From Deltaproteobacteria bacterium (GTDB lineage Bacteria > Desulfobacterota > Syntrophia > Syntrophales > UBA2210), in NCBI GenBank assembly GCA_019313695.1, contig JAFDAS010000011.1, positions 1-38,206 on the forward strand: DNA of 38,206 nt, given 5' to 3'. The notes below the pieces were generated by a model. It was not told the DNA's origin. It saw only the letters and a list, made by a program, of their open reading frames with translations, and ran no database searches. How positions within the stretch are numbered: position 1 is the stretch's first letter; each line of letters opens with the position of its first letter. Shown here piece by piece: positions 13,945-23,206 of the stretch. The translations under genes were made by a program, and so were the position numbers.

Positions 13945-15678
13945 ATGCGTTATTCAGAGATGTTTCTACCGACTACAAAGGAAACTCCTTCTGACGCGGA
14001 GATCGTAAGCCACCAGCTTATGCTGCGCGCGGGAATGATAAGAAAACTAACGGGGGGAATATATACGTATCTGCCCCTGGGTTATCGTGTGATCAGAAAG
14101 GTAGAAAATATTGTGCGTGAAGAGATGAACAGGGCGGGTGCACAGGAAGTATTTATGCCTGCAGTTCAGCCGGCCGAACTCTGGGTGGAATCGGGACGCT
14201 GGGACATGTATGGAAAAGAACTGTTGAGGGTCAGGGACAGACACAACAGAGATTACTGTATCGGGCCGACGCATGAAGAGGTAATAACCGCGCTGGTGCG
14301 CGATGAGATACAGACATACCGCCAGCTTCCCAGGAATCTCTATCAGATTCAGACGAAATTTCGTGACGAGATAAGGCCGAGATTCGGTGTCATGAGGTGC
14401 AGGGAGTTCGGCATGAAAGATGCCTACAGTTTCGACGCCACTGAGGAGAGCGCGGAGGAAAGCTACAGGAAGATGTTCGATGCCTATACCAGGATATTCA
14501 CGCGGTGTGGCCTTAGCTTCAGGCCGGTAGAGGCGGACAGCGGCAATATAGGGGGGAGTTTTTCCCATGAATTCATGGTCACGGCTGATTCCGGTGAGGA
14601 CGCGATAGTCTCTTGCACCTCATGCGATTATGCCGCGAATCTTGAGAAAGCGGAGATATCCAGACCGGAGGAGGAGACAGGGCATGATCATGCCATGGAA
14701 TATTCCCCGACGGAGGAGGTGCATACCCCCGATGTGAGAACCATCGAAGAGGTCTGCACGTTCCTGGATGTTGCTCCCCGGGATGTCGTAAAAACGATGA
14801 TATTCATGTGTGATGGCGAACCCGTGGCTGTGCTGGTAAGGGGTGATGAGGATATAAACGAGGCAAAACTCAGGAATTACCTCGAGTGCGACTCGCTCGA
14901 ACTCGCCATGGATGATACCATCCTGGAGGTTACGGGATCTCCCAGGGGATTCGCCGGGCCCATGGGAATCAAATCCCGAATTATCGCGGATTATTCCCTC
15001 ATGAACATGAAGAATTTTGTTGTGGGAGCCAACAGGGAAGATCACCACATAAAGAACTGCAACAGCGGAAGAGATTTTGAGATAAAAGATTATGCCGATC
15101 TGAGAATTATAAGGGAAGACGATGTCTGCCCGCGCTGCGGAGAAAAACTCAGGATCGTCAGAGGCATCGAAGTGGGACATGTGTTTAAGCTCGGAGTGAA
15201 ATACAGCAAGGCTATGAACGCCACTTTTCTTGACAGGGATGGCAAAGAAAAACACATGATTATGGGATGTTACGGTATCGGCATAGGAAGAACGGCCGCT
15301 GCATGCATAGAGCAGAGTCATGATGAAGACGGGATTATATGGCCCATGTCGATTGCGCCATACCAGGTGATAATCACGCCTGTGAACATAAATGACGAGG
15401 ATCTGTCCGATGCCGCTGAAGAGCTGTACAACAGTCTTATCGCGGAGGGGATAGAGGTCATTTTAGATGACAGGAATGAAAGGGCGGGCGTAAAATTCAA
15501 GGATGCCGACCTGATAGGCATACCCATCAGGGTTACAGTAGGCGCCAAAAGCCTTGCAGAAGGAAAGGTGGAAGTAAGATTTAGAAAATCCGGAGAGGTT
15601 GAAAAGATACCCCTTGAAACAATCAGGGATTTTATAACAAAAACGATAATGGATCAGATCTCAATCAGTTGCGGCTAA
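13945..15678 (+). CDS. proS: proline-tRNA ligase
   Basis: This class II aminoacyl-tRNA synthetase charges tRNA-Pro; the matching tRNA gene lies 4.6 kb downstream. Visible are MRYSEMFLPTTKETPSDAEI, the class II core (TGGIYTYLPLGYRVIRKVEN, FRDEIRPRFGVMRCREFGMK, EADSGNIGGSFSHEFMV), a long bacterial-type editing insertion (about residues 225-400, including YLECDSLELAMDD and NMKNFVVGANREDHH), and the C-terminal anticodon domain (APYQVIITPVNI, DDRNERAGVKFKDADLIG). I place the start at the second ATG, 13945, because AGGAGG lies too close to the one at 13942. Its length of about 577 residues is normal for bacterial ProS. Confidence 0.95.
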   Translation: MRYSEMFLPTTKETPSDAEIVSHQLMLRAGMIRKLTGGIYTYLPLGYRVIRKVENIVREEMNRAGAQEVFMPAVQPAELWVESGRWDMYGKELLRVRDRHNRDYCIGPTHEEVITALVRDEIQTYRQLPRNLYQIQTKFRDEIRPRFGVMRCREFGMKDAYSFDATEESAEESYRKMFDAYTRIFTRCGLSFRPVEADSGNIGGSFSHEFMVTADSGEDAIVSCTSCDYAANLEKAEISRPEEETGHDHAMEYSPTEEVHTPDVRTIEEVCTFLDVAPRDVVKTMIFMCDGEPVAVLVRGDEDINEAKLRNYLECDSLELAMDDTILEVTGSPRGFAGPMGIKSRIIADYSLMNMKNFVVGANREDHHIKNCNSGRDFEIKDYADLRIIREDDVCPRCGEKLRIVRGIEVGHVFKLGVKYSKAMNATFLDRDGKEKHMIMGCYGIGIGRTAAACIEQSHDEDGIIWPMSIAPYQVIITPVNINDEDLSDAAEELYNSLIAEGIEVILDDRNERAGVKFKDADLIGIPIRVTVGAKSLAEGKVEVRFRKSGEVEKIPLETIRDFITKTIMDQISISCG

Positions 15679-15683
15679 TTAGG

Positions 15684-15910
15684 GTTCAAGGAGTCAAGGA
15701 TTCGAGGGGTCGAGTGAAAGAAGAAAGATAGCGCTGATTTACAATAATTCCTTGAACTTGTAGGTTGGGTTGAGGTACGAAACCCAAAATGCTTAAAAGA
15801 AGACATAGCAGTAAAGTCTCGACAAGTCGGGATTAAATGTGTTGATAAAGGCTTTAGAGAACAGACCATTGAATCCCGACTTGTCGGGATTCTCCAACTA
15901 AATTGGAGAA
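15684..15910. repeat. repeat-rich spacer between proS and rsh
   Basis: No gene is seen in 15679-15935. It holds several palindromes. gttcaagg (15684) matches ccttgaac (15750). 'ttgggtt' (15765-15771) pairs with 'aacccaa' (15781-15787) inside a gtaggttgggttgaggtacg segment of a type I recall as dispersed in many genomes. CGACAAGTCGGGATT (15820-15834) forms a perfect 15-base inverted repeat with AATCCCGACTTGTCG (15872-15886). TTCTCCAA then TTGGAGAA forms a small hairpin at about 15890-15910. The cccgac...gtcggg core recurs in the element at 37708-37850. Confidence 0.65.
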
Positions 15911-15935
15911 CAATCCGTAACCCGAGACTCGAAGC

Positions 15936-18137
15936 ATGATACGAATAACCGACATACTGGAAGAAGGCCAGAAGTATCTGTCTCAGAAAGACCTTGAGAT
16001 GATAGAGAAGGCCTACATATTTTCCGCATCCGTGCATCAGGGACAGCGTCGCCTGTCGGGAGAGCCCTATCTTATCCATCCCCTGGAGGTGACGGGGATG
16101 CTGGTTAAAATGAGACTTGACACCGCCACGCTGATAACGGGTCTGCTGCATGACACCGTTGAGGACACACTGGCCACCCTTGAGCAGGTGGAGGAGGCCT
16201 TTGGTAAAGAGGCGGCCTTTCTCGTGGACGGCTTGACCAAGATAAGCAAGATAACCTTTGGAGACCAGCTGGAGCGTCAGGCGGAGAACTTCAGAAAAAT
16301 GATACTGGCGATGTCCTCCGATATCCGGATACTCCTCATAAAACTGGTTGACAGACTCCATAACATGCGCACGCTCGATTTTCATCCCCCGGACAGACAA
16401 AGATTCATAGCACAGGAAACTCTTGAGGTATATGCGCCACTGGCCGCCCGCCTGGGGATAAACTGGATAAAGGATGAATTGGAGGACCTGTCGCTGAAAT
16501 ACCTCCATCCGGATGGATATTATGAACTGATGGAACGTGTAGACAAAAACAAAGAAGAGCGTGACCGATACACAGAAGAGGTCCGGGACATAATTGAGCG
16601 GCAGATAGACAGTTTTGGCTTGAAGGGAGATGTCAGAGGAAGATCCAAACATTTCTACAGCATTTTCAAGAAGATGCACGAACAGCGCATAAATTTTGAT
16701 GAGGTTTATGATCTTACGGCATTCAGAATAATCCTTGATTCAGACGAGGAGAGAAAGTGCTACGAGGTGCTCAGTGTCATTCATGCACTATGGAAGCCCG
16801 TTCCCGGACGTTTCAAGGACTATATAGCAATGCCCAAGGCGAACAATTACCGCTCCCTGCACACGACGGTTATCGGCCCATACGGGGAACGGGTGGAGAT
16901 ACAGATAAGAACGAAAGAGATGGATGAGTGGGCGGACAAGGGTATCGCGGCTCATTGGAGGTACAAAGAGGGCCGGACTTTACCCGCTAAGGATGAAGAT
17001 CAGATCGACAAACTCAGAGAATTGCTTGAGGGGCAGACTGAGCACGAGGACGCCCGGGAGTTTATGAAAAACCTGAAGCTGGCCCTCTATCCGGACGAGG
17101 TTTACGTGTTTACGCCGAGAGGAGACGTAAAATCTTTTCCAAAGGGCGCCACACCGATTGATTTTGCTTACAGTGTCCATACCGATGTTGGCCATAAATG
17201 CATAGGGGCAAAAGTGAACAGAAGCATCGTTCCCCTGAAGTACAAGCTTCAAAACGGCGATACCGTGGAGGTTATGACCCAGGCCGGGCATTATCCAAGC
17301 AAAGACTGGTTGAAATATGCGGTGACATCGAGGGCTGTATCCAAGATAAAACAGTGGATCAAGACAGAGGAACGTGAAAAAAGCATCATATTGGGCAGGG
17401 ATATCCTCGAAAAAGAATTTAAGAGGCACCTCCTGAAATTCGGCCAGCTGGTCAAGGCGAATGAATTCAGCGCCATATTGGAGGAACATTCTCTGGCCAC
17501 GGTCGATGACCTGCTGGCCCTTATAGGTTATGGAAAGATGTCGGCAAAACATGTGACGCATCAGTTGTTGCATGATGAGGAGGAAGAAGAAAAAAGGGGA
17601 ATTCTGGACAGGGTCAAGGACAGGTTCAGAAAAGCTCCATCAGACGCGGGCATATCCATTACGGGGATTGATAATGTTATGGTGAGGTTTGCCAAGTGCT
17701 GCAGTCCTCTTCCGGGTGATGATATAGTGGGCTGTGTAACACGGGGAAGGGGCATAACTATTCATGAATCTGACTGTCCCATGGTAAAAGAGATGGACAC
17801 TGAAAGGATAATTGACGCGCAGTGGAACGTGGATGAGAAACAGACCTTTTCGGTTGCTATCAGGGCAACCTGCAGCGACAAAAAAGGCCTTCTGTCCGAA
17901 CTGAGCAATGTTATATATTCCAAGGGAATAAACACAACGTATGTCAATATCGATGCAACGCCGGGCAATTACGCGATCTGTGACTTTCAGTTGGACATGA
18001 AAGATCTTAAACAGCTTAACATGATTATTTCCGAATTCAAGAAATTGAAGAGCGTTTTATCGGTTGAAAGGATAAGAGAACCCTTCCACAGTACAAGGAA
18101 GGATAAAAACCACGAAAATATTGACATCCGGCATTAA
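15936..18137 (+). CDS. bifunctional (p)ppGpp synthetase/hydrolase (Rel/SpoT type)
   Basis: This long RelA/SpoT homologue (733 residues) controls the stringent response. The N-terminal HD hydrolase domain is intact (LITGLLHDTVEDTLATLEQV, about residues 64-83, then RLHNMRT). The synthetase domain shows FYSIFKKMHEQRINFDEVYD and RFKDYIAMPKANNYRSLHTT, where the RFKD motif is of the bifunctional SpoT/Rel kind and not the EFDD of monofunctional RelA. TGS (VYVFTPRGDVKSFPKGATPI) and a C-terminal ACT domain (FSVAIRATCSDKKGLLSELS) follow. It should therefore both make and break (p)ppGpp and respond to ribosome or amino-acid signals. The ATG at 15936 is chosen because it gives the standard N-terminus. 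It is preceded by a repeat-rich spacer. Confidence 0.92.
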   Translation: MIRITDILEEGQKYLSQKDLEMIEKAYIFSASVHQGQRRLSGEPYLIHPLEVTGMLVKMRLDTATLITGLLHDTVEDTLATLEQVEEAFGKEAAFLVDGLTKISKITFGDQLERQAENFRKMILAMSSDIRILLIKLVDRLHNMRTLDFHPPDRQRFIAQETLEVYAPLAARLGINWIKDELEDLSLKYLHPDGYYELMERVDKNKEERDRYTEEVRDIIERQIDSFGLKGDVRGRSKHFYSIFKKMHEQRINFDEVYDLTAFRIILDSDEERKCYEVLSVIHALWKPVPGRFKDYIAMPKANNYRSLHTTVIGPYGERVEIQIRTKEMDEWADKGIAAHWRYKEGRTLPAKDEDQIDKLRELLEGQTEHEDAREFMKNLKLALYPDEVYVFTPRGDVKSFPKGATPIDFAYSVHTDVGHKCIGAKVNRSIVPLKYKLQNGDTVEVMTQAGHYPSKDWLKYAVTSRAVSKIKQWIKTEEREKSIILGRDILEKEFKRHLLKFGQLVKANEFSAILEEHSLATVDDLLALIGYGKMSAKHVTHQLLHDEEEEEKRGILDRVKDRFRKAPSDAGISITGIDNVMVRFAKCCSPLPGDDIVGCVTRGRGITIHESDCPMVKEMDTERIIDAQWNVDEKQTFSVAIRATCSDKKGLLSELSNVIYSKGINTTYVNIDATPGNYAICDFQLDMKDLKQLNMIISEFKKLKSVLSVERIREPFHSTRKDKNHENIDIRH

Positions 18138-18186
18138 ATTGCTGTACTAAACTCGCGAACATTTTAATCTTACGACAGAGGACAAA

Positions 18187-18885
18187 ATGATTACAGAATC
18201 AAAAAAATTAATACATGCGGCGGTTTTGTTTATGCTGCTGGTCTTCCCCTTGTCCGCGGCCGCGTCGGGACATGTGGTGGTTATAGATCCGGGTCACGGG
18301 GCCGCTAACAAGGGCGTAACCCTGTCCAGAAACGTTCATGAAAAGGATGTAACCCTCGCTGTCGCGCGACTTGTGAAGAAAAGTCTATCCGGGGTAAATA
18401 ATATAAGAATCAGACTTACACGATTGGATGACAGAGATGTCTCTATGGCAAATCGAAAGAAAATCGTAGAAAGGTCGAATGCGGATCTCTTTATAAGCCT
18501 CCATGTCAACGCCGGCTTCGGGCAGAATGCGGAGGGGTATGAGATTTATTATTTAGGCTCCACTGTTCCATCCGCTAAAAAGAGCAACTCCGGGGAAATA
18601 CTTAAAGATATGGAGCAAACCAGACGTCTGAACAACAGTGTCCGGTTTGCCCAGATAGTTCAGAAGAATGTGGGAAGGGTGTTCCCGCGAAAGGGGAGGG
18701 GATTGAGAAACGCACCGGTTCTCGTTCTTCAGTCTTTGACAGCGCCGGCTGTCCTTCTGGAAGCAGGGTTTGCCACGAACCTCAAGGACAGAAAAAAGTT
18801 GAAAGATGAAAAAATTCAAAAAGATATCGCCGACGCATTAACCAAAAGCATAAAAGAATATTTTTCTACCGGTGGGGCATCATGA
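18187..18885 (+). CDS. N-acetylmuramoyl-L-alanine amidase (Amidase_3)
   Basis: This zinc amidase cleaves the peptide from N-acetylmuramic acid in cell-wall turnover. A signal peptide is evident ([20 protein letters not shown], residues about 8-27), so it is periplasmic. The family metal ligands can be read: histidine in [13 protein letters not shown], glutamate in [10 protein letters not shown], histidine in [12 protein letters not shown] and the catalytic glutamate in [16 protein letters not shown]. At 232 residues it is a bare catalytic domain with no AMIN or SPOR domain. It begins 49 bases after rsh and ends overlapping rph by four bases, so it is probably cotranscribed with rph and rdgB. 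Confidence 0.88.
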   Translation: MITESKKLIHAAVLFMLLVFPLSAAASGHVVVIDPGHGAANKGVTLSRNVHEKDVTLAVARLVKKSLSGVNNIRIRLTRLDDRDVSMANRKKIVERSNADLFISLHVNAGFGQNAEGYEIYYLGSTVPSAKKSNSGEILKDMEQTRRLNNSVRFAQIVQKNVGRVFPRKGRGLRNAPVLVLQSLTAPAVLLEAGFATNLKDRKKLKDEKIQKDIADALTKSIKEYFSTGGAS

Positions 18886-19604
18886 TAAGAGCAGATGGTC
18901 GCAGATGGGATGAAATGCGGCAGATAAAGATAACGAGGGATTTCCTGCCAAGCGCGAATGGGTCGGCGCTCATAGAAATGGGTAATACACGCGTGATATG
19001 CACGGCCTCTTTGGAAGACAGGGTGCCTCCCTTTTTGAAAAATTCCGGGACAGGATGGCTGACGGCGGAATACGCCATGCTCCCGATGTCCACACACTCG
19101 AGAAACAGAAGGGAATCGTCCAGCGGCAAGATCAAGGGGAGAACTCACGAGATCCAGAGATTGATAGGAAGGTCGCTGCGCGCGGTAACAGACCTGAGCG
19201 CCTTTGGCGAGAGGACGATCTATATCGACTGCGACGTGATACAGGCCGATGGAGGCACAAGGACAGCTTCCATAACCGGTGGATTCATAGCTCTGGTGGA
19301 TGCCCTGCGCGGATTGAGAGAAGAGGGCAAAATAGAAGGGTTTCCCATAACGGATTTTATATCCGCGATCAGCGTCGGGATTGTTGACGGCGAAGTCCTG
19401 CTTGATCTTGACTACAGAGAAGATTCAGGCGCCGATGTGGATATGAATTTTGTCATGACCGGAAGCGGAGGAATTGTTGAGATACAGGGAACCGCCGAGG
19501 CAGAGCCCTTCAGCCGTGATATGATGGACAGAATGATCGATGTAGCGACCACGGGAATCTCCGAACTTACAAAAAAGCAAAGGGATATCCTCGGAAATAT
19601 ATGA
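18882..19604 (+). CDS. rph: ribonuclease PH
   Basis: This phosphorolytic 3'-5' exoribonuclease trims tRNA 3' ends; fittingly, a tRNA gene lies 660 bases downstream. The 240 residues match RNase PH throughout: [19 protein letters not shown] at the start, [60 protein letters not shown] and [19 protein letters not shown], the last being the active-site region. The ATG overlaps the amidase stop (ATGA), and its own stop overlaps rdgB by four bases, which suggests translational coupling across all three genes. Nothing is missing. Confidence 0.95.
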   Translation: MIRADGRRWDEMRQIKITRDFLPSANGSALIEMGNTRVICTASLEDRVPPFLKNSGTGWLTAEYAMLPMSTHSRNRRESSSGKIKGRTHEIQRLIGRSLRAVTDLSAFGERTIYIDCDVIQADGGTRTASITGGFIALVDALRGLREEGKIEGFPITDFISAISVGIVDGEVLLDLDYREDSGADVDMNFVMTGSGGIVEIQGTAEAEPFSRDMMDRMIDVATTGISELTKKQRDILGNI

Positions 19605-20236
19605 CAGCGTTCAAGGTTTTATCAGTGACTGAACCTGAGAATCAGAAGATCATTTTTGCCTCAAAAAACGGGGGCAAAATAAGAGAACTTAAAGCACTGC
19701 TTGAGGGAATGGATGTCAACCTTTTCTCGCTGAATGACTATCCCGATACCCCGAATATCATAGAGGACGGCAACACTTTTCTCGAAAACGCGCTGAAAAA
19801 GGCCCGCGTTATCTCCGAATATACCGGCGGGACAATTATAGCCGACGATTCGGGACTGGAGGTGGATTACCTGGAAGGAGCGCCCGGTATTCATTCGGCC
19901 AGGTATTCGGGAGCAGAAGCAACGGATGAAAGAAACATTCGCAAACTCCTGGAGGAATTAAAGGACGTTCCCACAGAAAAAAGGGGGGCGGCCTTCAGAT
20001 GCGCGCTGGTTTTATACCGGACAGACGGAACATTCGAAACCTTTGAAGGCAAGCTGGAGGGAAAAATAGCCGCAGAGCCGGCCGGCGTCGAAGGTTTTGG
20101 CTATGATCCGGTGTTTGTCGTGCCGGAATACGGTAAAACAGTTGCCCAGCTTGATCCTGAGACAAAGAACAGGATCAGCCACAGGGCGATGGCCTTTGCC
20201 AAACTCAAAAAAAGCTTGCAGGAAAAAGCCGGATAA
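19601..20236 (+). CDS. rdgB: XTP/dITP diphosphatase (RdgB/HAM1)
   Basis: This house-cleaning pyrophosphatase removes non-canonical purine triphosphates (XTP, ITP, dITP) before they enter DNA or RNA. Characteristic segments are [60 protein letters not shown] (the catalytic aspartates) and [20 protein letters not shown]. At 211 residues it is slightly longer than usual because of about 14 extra residues before the conserved QKIIFASKN. The ATG used overlaps the rph stop, so coupling is likely. No hairpin with a T-run is visible between this gene and the tRNA 28 bases downstream. Confidence 0.93.
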   Translation: MTAFKVLSVTEPENQKIIFASKNGGKIRELKALLEGMDVNLFSLNDYPDTPNIIEDGNTFLENALKKARVISEYTGGTIIADDSGLEVDYLEGAPGIHSARYSGAEATDERNIRKLLEELKDVPTEKRGAAFRCALVLYRTDGTFETFEGKLEGKIAAEPAGVEGFGYDPVFVVPEYGKTVAQLDPETKNRISHRAMAFAKLKKSLQEKAG

Positions 20237-20264
20237 TCTAAAAAGCAACAACTCTTTCACCATT

Positions 20265-20341
20265 CGGGGCGTAGCGCAGCCTGGCAGCGCGCCTGCTTTG
20301 GGAGCAGGATGTCGCAGGTTCAAATCCTGCCGCCCCGACCA
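20265..20341 (+). tRNA. tRNA-Pro (UGG anticodon)
   Basis: A full cloverleaf can be drawn. The acceptor arm CGGGGCG pairs with CGCCCCG. The anticodon stem CCTGC/GCAGG carries loop TTTGGGA, so the anticodon is TGG (20299-20301). The T arm GCAGG-TTCAAAT-CCTGC is intact. The discriminator A and the CCA tail are encoded (20338-20341). Confidence 0.95.
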
Positions 20342-20711
20342 TTTTAATTCTTAAAATTCAATATCTTATGTTTTTCGATCCTTTCGGCTCACTTCGTTCG
20401 ACCTTGACAGAAAGGTCTTAACCCGTGCTTAAAAGGAATCAGGCGACTGGGTAGGCAATCCTTGAGACTCTGAAAAAAGGGCGTTGGTTTCCGTGCTCGG
20501 AAGGATAGTCCGTGCAGATAAACGTATGTCTTGCGGAATTATTGTTCGTTAGTACACACACCTTCGGAATAGTTTCAGGATAAGGTCACGATTACAGCCT
20601 GATGTCTTCCCAAATGAGGTATTTGAGAAGACGTGATATTGGCAAGACATCTCAATCTCTGCTTTGACAATATTTGTGTTGGAACTCATGGGCACTCTTG
20701 GATTTTGAATT
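20342..20711. other. gene-free gap after tRNA-Pro
   Basis: About 370 bases. I see no convincing gene on either strand, only frames with many stops and a 46-codon minus-strand open stretch ending in a run of basic residues that I cannot assign. The 'cgctcacttcgttcg'-type palindrome near 20387-20402 (ggctcacttcgttcg) is a short, common repeat. The gap could be the scar of an integration at the tRNA 3' end, but I found no second copy of the tRNA end. Confidence 0.4.
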
Positions 20712-22307
20712 TTAACCCCAAAATTTAAATCCCTTAGCGAAAAACAAAAACATAATACCTGTAATTATGAAAACCCCCAAAGCAGGAATCATAATGGAAA
20801 GGAGCATGTTTTCTCTATTTTCGCTTGTATTCTTTCGGTTTTCTAATAAAGAAATGGCACTTGATATCTCTTCTTGAAATCTAAAATAACTTTTCTCAAT
20901 CGAACTTAAGCGAGTTTCAATTAATTTTTTAAAGCGATCAGCGGTTTTTCGATCATTATGCTCGACCGCATTCTTTTGAAAGTGAAAGAAATCTATGCCT
21001 TCATCGCTATTCAGGTTTGTATTATTGTTTTTTTCTATTGCTTCAAAATCATATGATTGTCTCATTGCAAAAGGTGACCTCATGAATGATAGTATGTCGT
21101 TGTAACCATTCAGCATCTCTTTTATCCTGTCAATTTTATGCATAATTTTCTGATTGTCTTTCATCTTTCCGGCCAAGAATGAATGGAATATTTTTATTTC
21201 TTCGGGGGAAAACTTATCAAAGAAATCAATTCTGGTGTTTTGTAAAACAACAAATTCTTTCTGGAGTTGATCATCAAGATTTTTACATTCATTTGCAAAT
21301 TCTGGCATTGCAACATGAACAAAAAGAGAAGTTCTCAAAATTTGTGAAAGTTTACCAGGTAAAACGGTGGTTCCGCCTGGTTGTATTGCAAAGCCCCATT
21401 CATCTTTATAAAATAGTGGTATAACTGAGTAATAAATTCTCCATGCGTATATTGGTGAATAGTATTCATGAATCAAATCTTGTTCGAGTTTTAAACGCGC
21501 CGGATATATTGAGTTAGAAGACGAAAACAGCGACATCTCATCTAAAAAAAGTTTCTCACGCTTAGATTTTTCGGGTTCCATAAGACATCGCTTCGTAAAA
21601 TCTTCGGTTCTAAATTTATGAGAAGATACAAAAGTTAGAATAGGAATCCCAGAAAAAGGCTTCGATTTTCTTGATATCCCAAGAATATTTTGTAAATCTT
21701 CCAGATTCCTGAACGCTTCGATCTTCTCTTTCCAATATGAGACAACCTTTTTATAGTCTTCCAGAGTTTTATTTTCACATTGTGTTTTATCAAGGGTAAG
21801 TACTACAAATGCCGGAAACTTCATAAATTCAATATGTTCCCAGCCTTTAATCTTAAAGCTAACATATTGCTCCTCTATAACAATGTCTTTGTGGTTTTTT
21901 AAATAGTCCTTTTGTTCATTTGGAGGTATATTGGGAAATCCTTTTATTGATATAGACTCCGGGTCTATTTTAGGAGAATCCTTGAGTTTCCCGATAATAG
22001 TATTAATACCTTCATGAGAAAATGTGAATGGATAAGAAAGTGAAGATGTAAAATAATAATAATCCGTATATCCAAAATCATTTATCCGCTTTCCCCATAA
22101 ATTGTATCCGTATTCGGTCAGTTCTGATTTGCCAATAATCTCTGTATCCACGGTAGTTATTGGGTAAATCGTAGCTATAAAAATGGCGCTATCAGATGCT
22201 ATCGGACCTTCTTCATTAATGTTTATAATAATGTTTGCGCCCATGGCTTGCCCCCCTAAAAAAAAGAAAAACAAAATAGGGATTATGATTTTGTTTTTAA
22301 CTTTCAT
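20712..22307 (-). CDS. orphan exported protein with C-terminal membrane anchor
   Basis: I do not recognise this 531-residue protein. The preferred start is the ATG at 22307 (MKVKNKIIIPILFFFFLGGQ), which gives a clean signal peptide ending near AMGA; an upstream start at 22331 adds eight residues. Most of the protein should lie outside the inner membrane. A helical stretch with coiled-coil character (KKLIETRLSSIEKSYFRFQE) leads into one C-terminal transmembrane segment (LLSIMIPALGVFIITGIMFL), followed by the short tail AKGFKFWG. No enzymatic motif is seen. It stands alone, with gaps of about 350 bases on both sides, and is A/T-richer than the housekeeping genes. It might be a surface-sensing or envelope protein, but I assign no function. 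Confidence 0.7.
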   Translation of the reverse strand: MKVKNKIIIPILFFFFLGGQAMGANIIININEEGPIASDSAIFIATIYPITTVDTEIIGKSELTEYGYNLWGKRINDFGYTDYYYFTSSLSYPFTFSHEGINTIIGKLKDSPKIDPESISIKGFPNIPPNEQKDYLKNHKDIVIEEQYVSFKIKGWEHIEFMKFPAFVVLTLDKTQCENKTLEDYKKVVSYWKEKIEAFRNLEDLQNILGISRKSKPFSGIPILTFVSSHKFRTEDFTKRCLMEPEKSKREKLFLDEMSLFSSSNSIYPARLKLEQDLIHEYYSPIYAWRIYYSVIPLFYKDEWGFAIQPGGTTVLPGKLSQILRTSLFVHVAMPEFANECKNLDDQLQKEFVVLQNTRIDFFDKFSPEEIKIFHSFLAGKMKDNQKIMHKIDRIKEMLNGYNDILSFMRSPFAMRQSYDFEAIEKNNNTNLNSDEGIDFFHFQKNAVEHNDRKTADRFKKLIETRLSSIEKSYFRFQEEISSAISLLENRKNTSENRENMLLSIMIPALGVFIITGIMFLFFAKGFKFWG

Positions 22308-22331
22308 CACTACTGTTCCGACGTTACTCAA

Positions 22332-22662
22332 ATAAACTCAACTGGATAAGAACCAAAAATATTAAGTATCTAAAAAAGCAGGGAAATAGGAAAGAACCCC
22401 CCTCCCTTTTTCGACAGTTTCGCTATATGCCTTGCTCAATGCTAATTAACTCAAAGATTTAGAATAACTTAACCATATCATGATCAAAATTGCAAAATCA
22501 AGGAGTTCATACAGGCTGCTTGCCAGTAGTGTGTTGTGGATTGTCAATGGATAAAAAAACGCTTTCAGGAAGGAAGTTGTCAGCTTCCAGTTAAAGTATA
22601 ATGTAGTGCAAAAGTGGTGTGACCCCTTATGCCCTTATGCCTGGATAAAGGGACCTTATGTC
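22332..22662. other. gene-free gap
   Basis: About 330 bases with no gene found. It contains a small stem (ggaag-ttgtcag-cttcc, about 22570) and an imperfect inverted repeat ggataaag...cttatcc at 22643-22668 that overlaps the end of the cyclic-nucleotide-binding gene. The latter could slow transcription, but it has no T-run. Confidence 0.35.
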
Positions 22663-23165
22663 TTATCCGGAAGAGGCCCCCTTTAACTGCTCAAGCTCAC
22701 CCTGCACTCGGGTCAGATGGTTGCTCGTTTCTCTCAGCCGCTGCGCGAGGATCTCCGACAGGGTCCGGTAATAGATGGCATCGAACCCTTTTCTCTCCTC
22801 ATCACCCATCCTGTCCATGAAAGACATATCAATCGCAAGGCAGGCGGTGTCCGTGACGGCATGAACGGATGCCGACCGGGCCTCGCCGTCTATCACAGAA
22901 AGCTCGCCGAATGTGCCTCCCGCAGAATCAAGGGTGGCTATCTCCTTGCCCTGTTTTGTTACCCTGACCTCGCCGGAGAGGATGATGTACAGCCAGAGTC
23001 ATATTCTCCCTCCGCAGTGATCAGTTCACCGGCCGAATACTTGCGCAGCTTGCTCAATTCCAGGATGCCGACAAGGCTTTTTTCTTCATACGGTTTTAAG
23101 AACGGGATCTTCTTCAGGATGCCGATCAGATCTTTTCGCCCCTTGAAATAGCCGCTCTGCTCCAT
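22663..23165 (-). pseudogene. cyclic nucleotide-binding domain protein, frameshifted
   Basis: A small Crp-type cNMP-binding protein is split by a one-base loss near 22994-22998. Frame one gives MEQSGYFKGRKDLIGILKKI, PFLKPYEEKSLVGILE and KYSAGELITAEGEYDS. The next frame continues at once with WLYIILSGEVRVTKQGKEIA, then GTFGELSVIDGEARSASVHA, which is the phosphate-binding cassette (FGE-(x)n-R-A-x-V). A helical C-terminus (ILAQRLRETSNHLTRVQGEL) replaces any DNA-binding domain, so it would be a sensor or regulator of something else and not a Crp-type transcription factor. The start at 23165 has GGGAGG five bases before it. It lies just downstream of the cyclase, so it is the likely reader of the cyclase's product. 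Either the gene is dead or the base is a sequencing error. Confidence 0.8.
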
Positions 23166-23206
23166 TATGCCCTCCCCAGTTGAGAATCCTGATATTTTGC
23201 AGTAAC

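Noticed and set aside
15820-15886. CRISPR-like or riboswitch structure before rsh
   Set aside because: The repeats are inverted and not spaced direct repeats, and no known aptamer pattern is recognised.
20342-20711. Possible structured RNA or transposase remnant after tRNA-Pro
   Set aside because: No known RNA class fits and the translated fragments show no convincing family motif.
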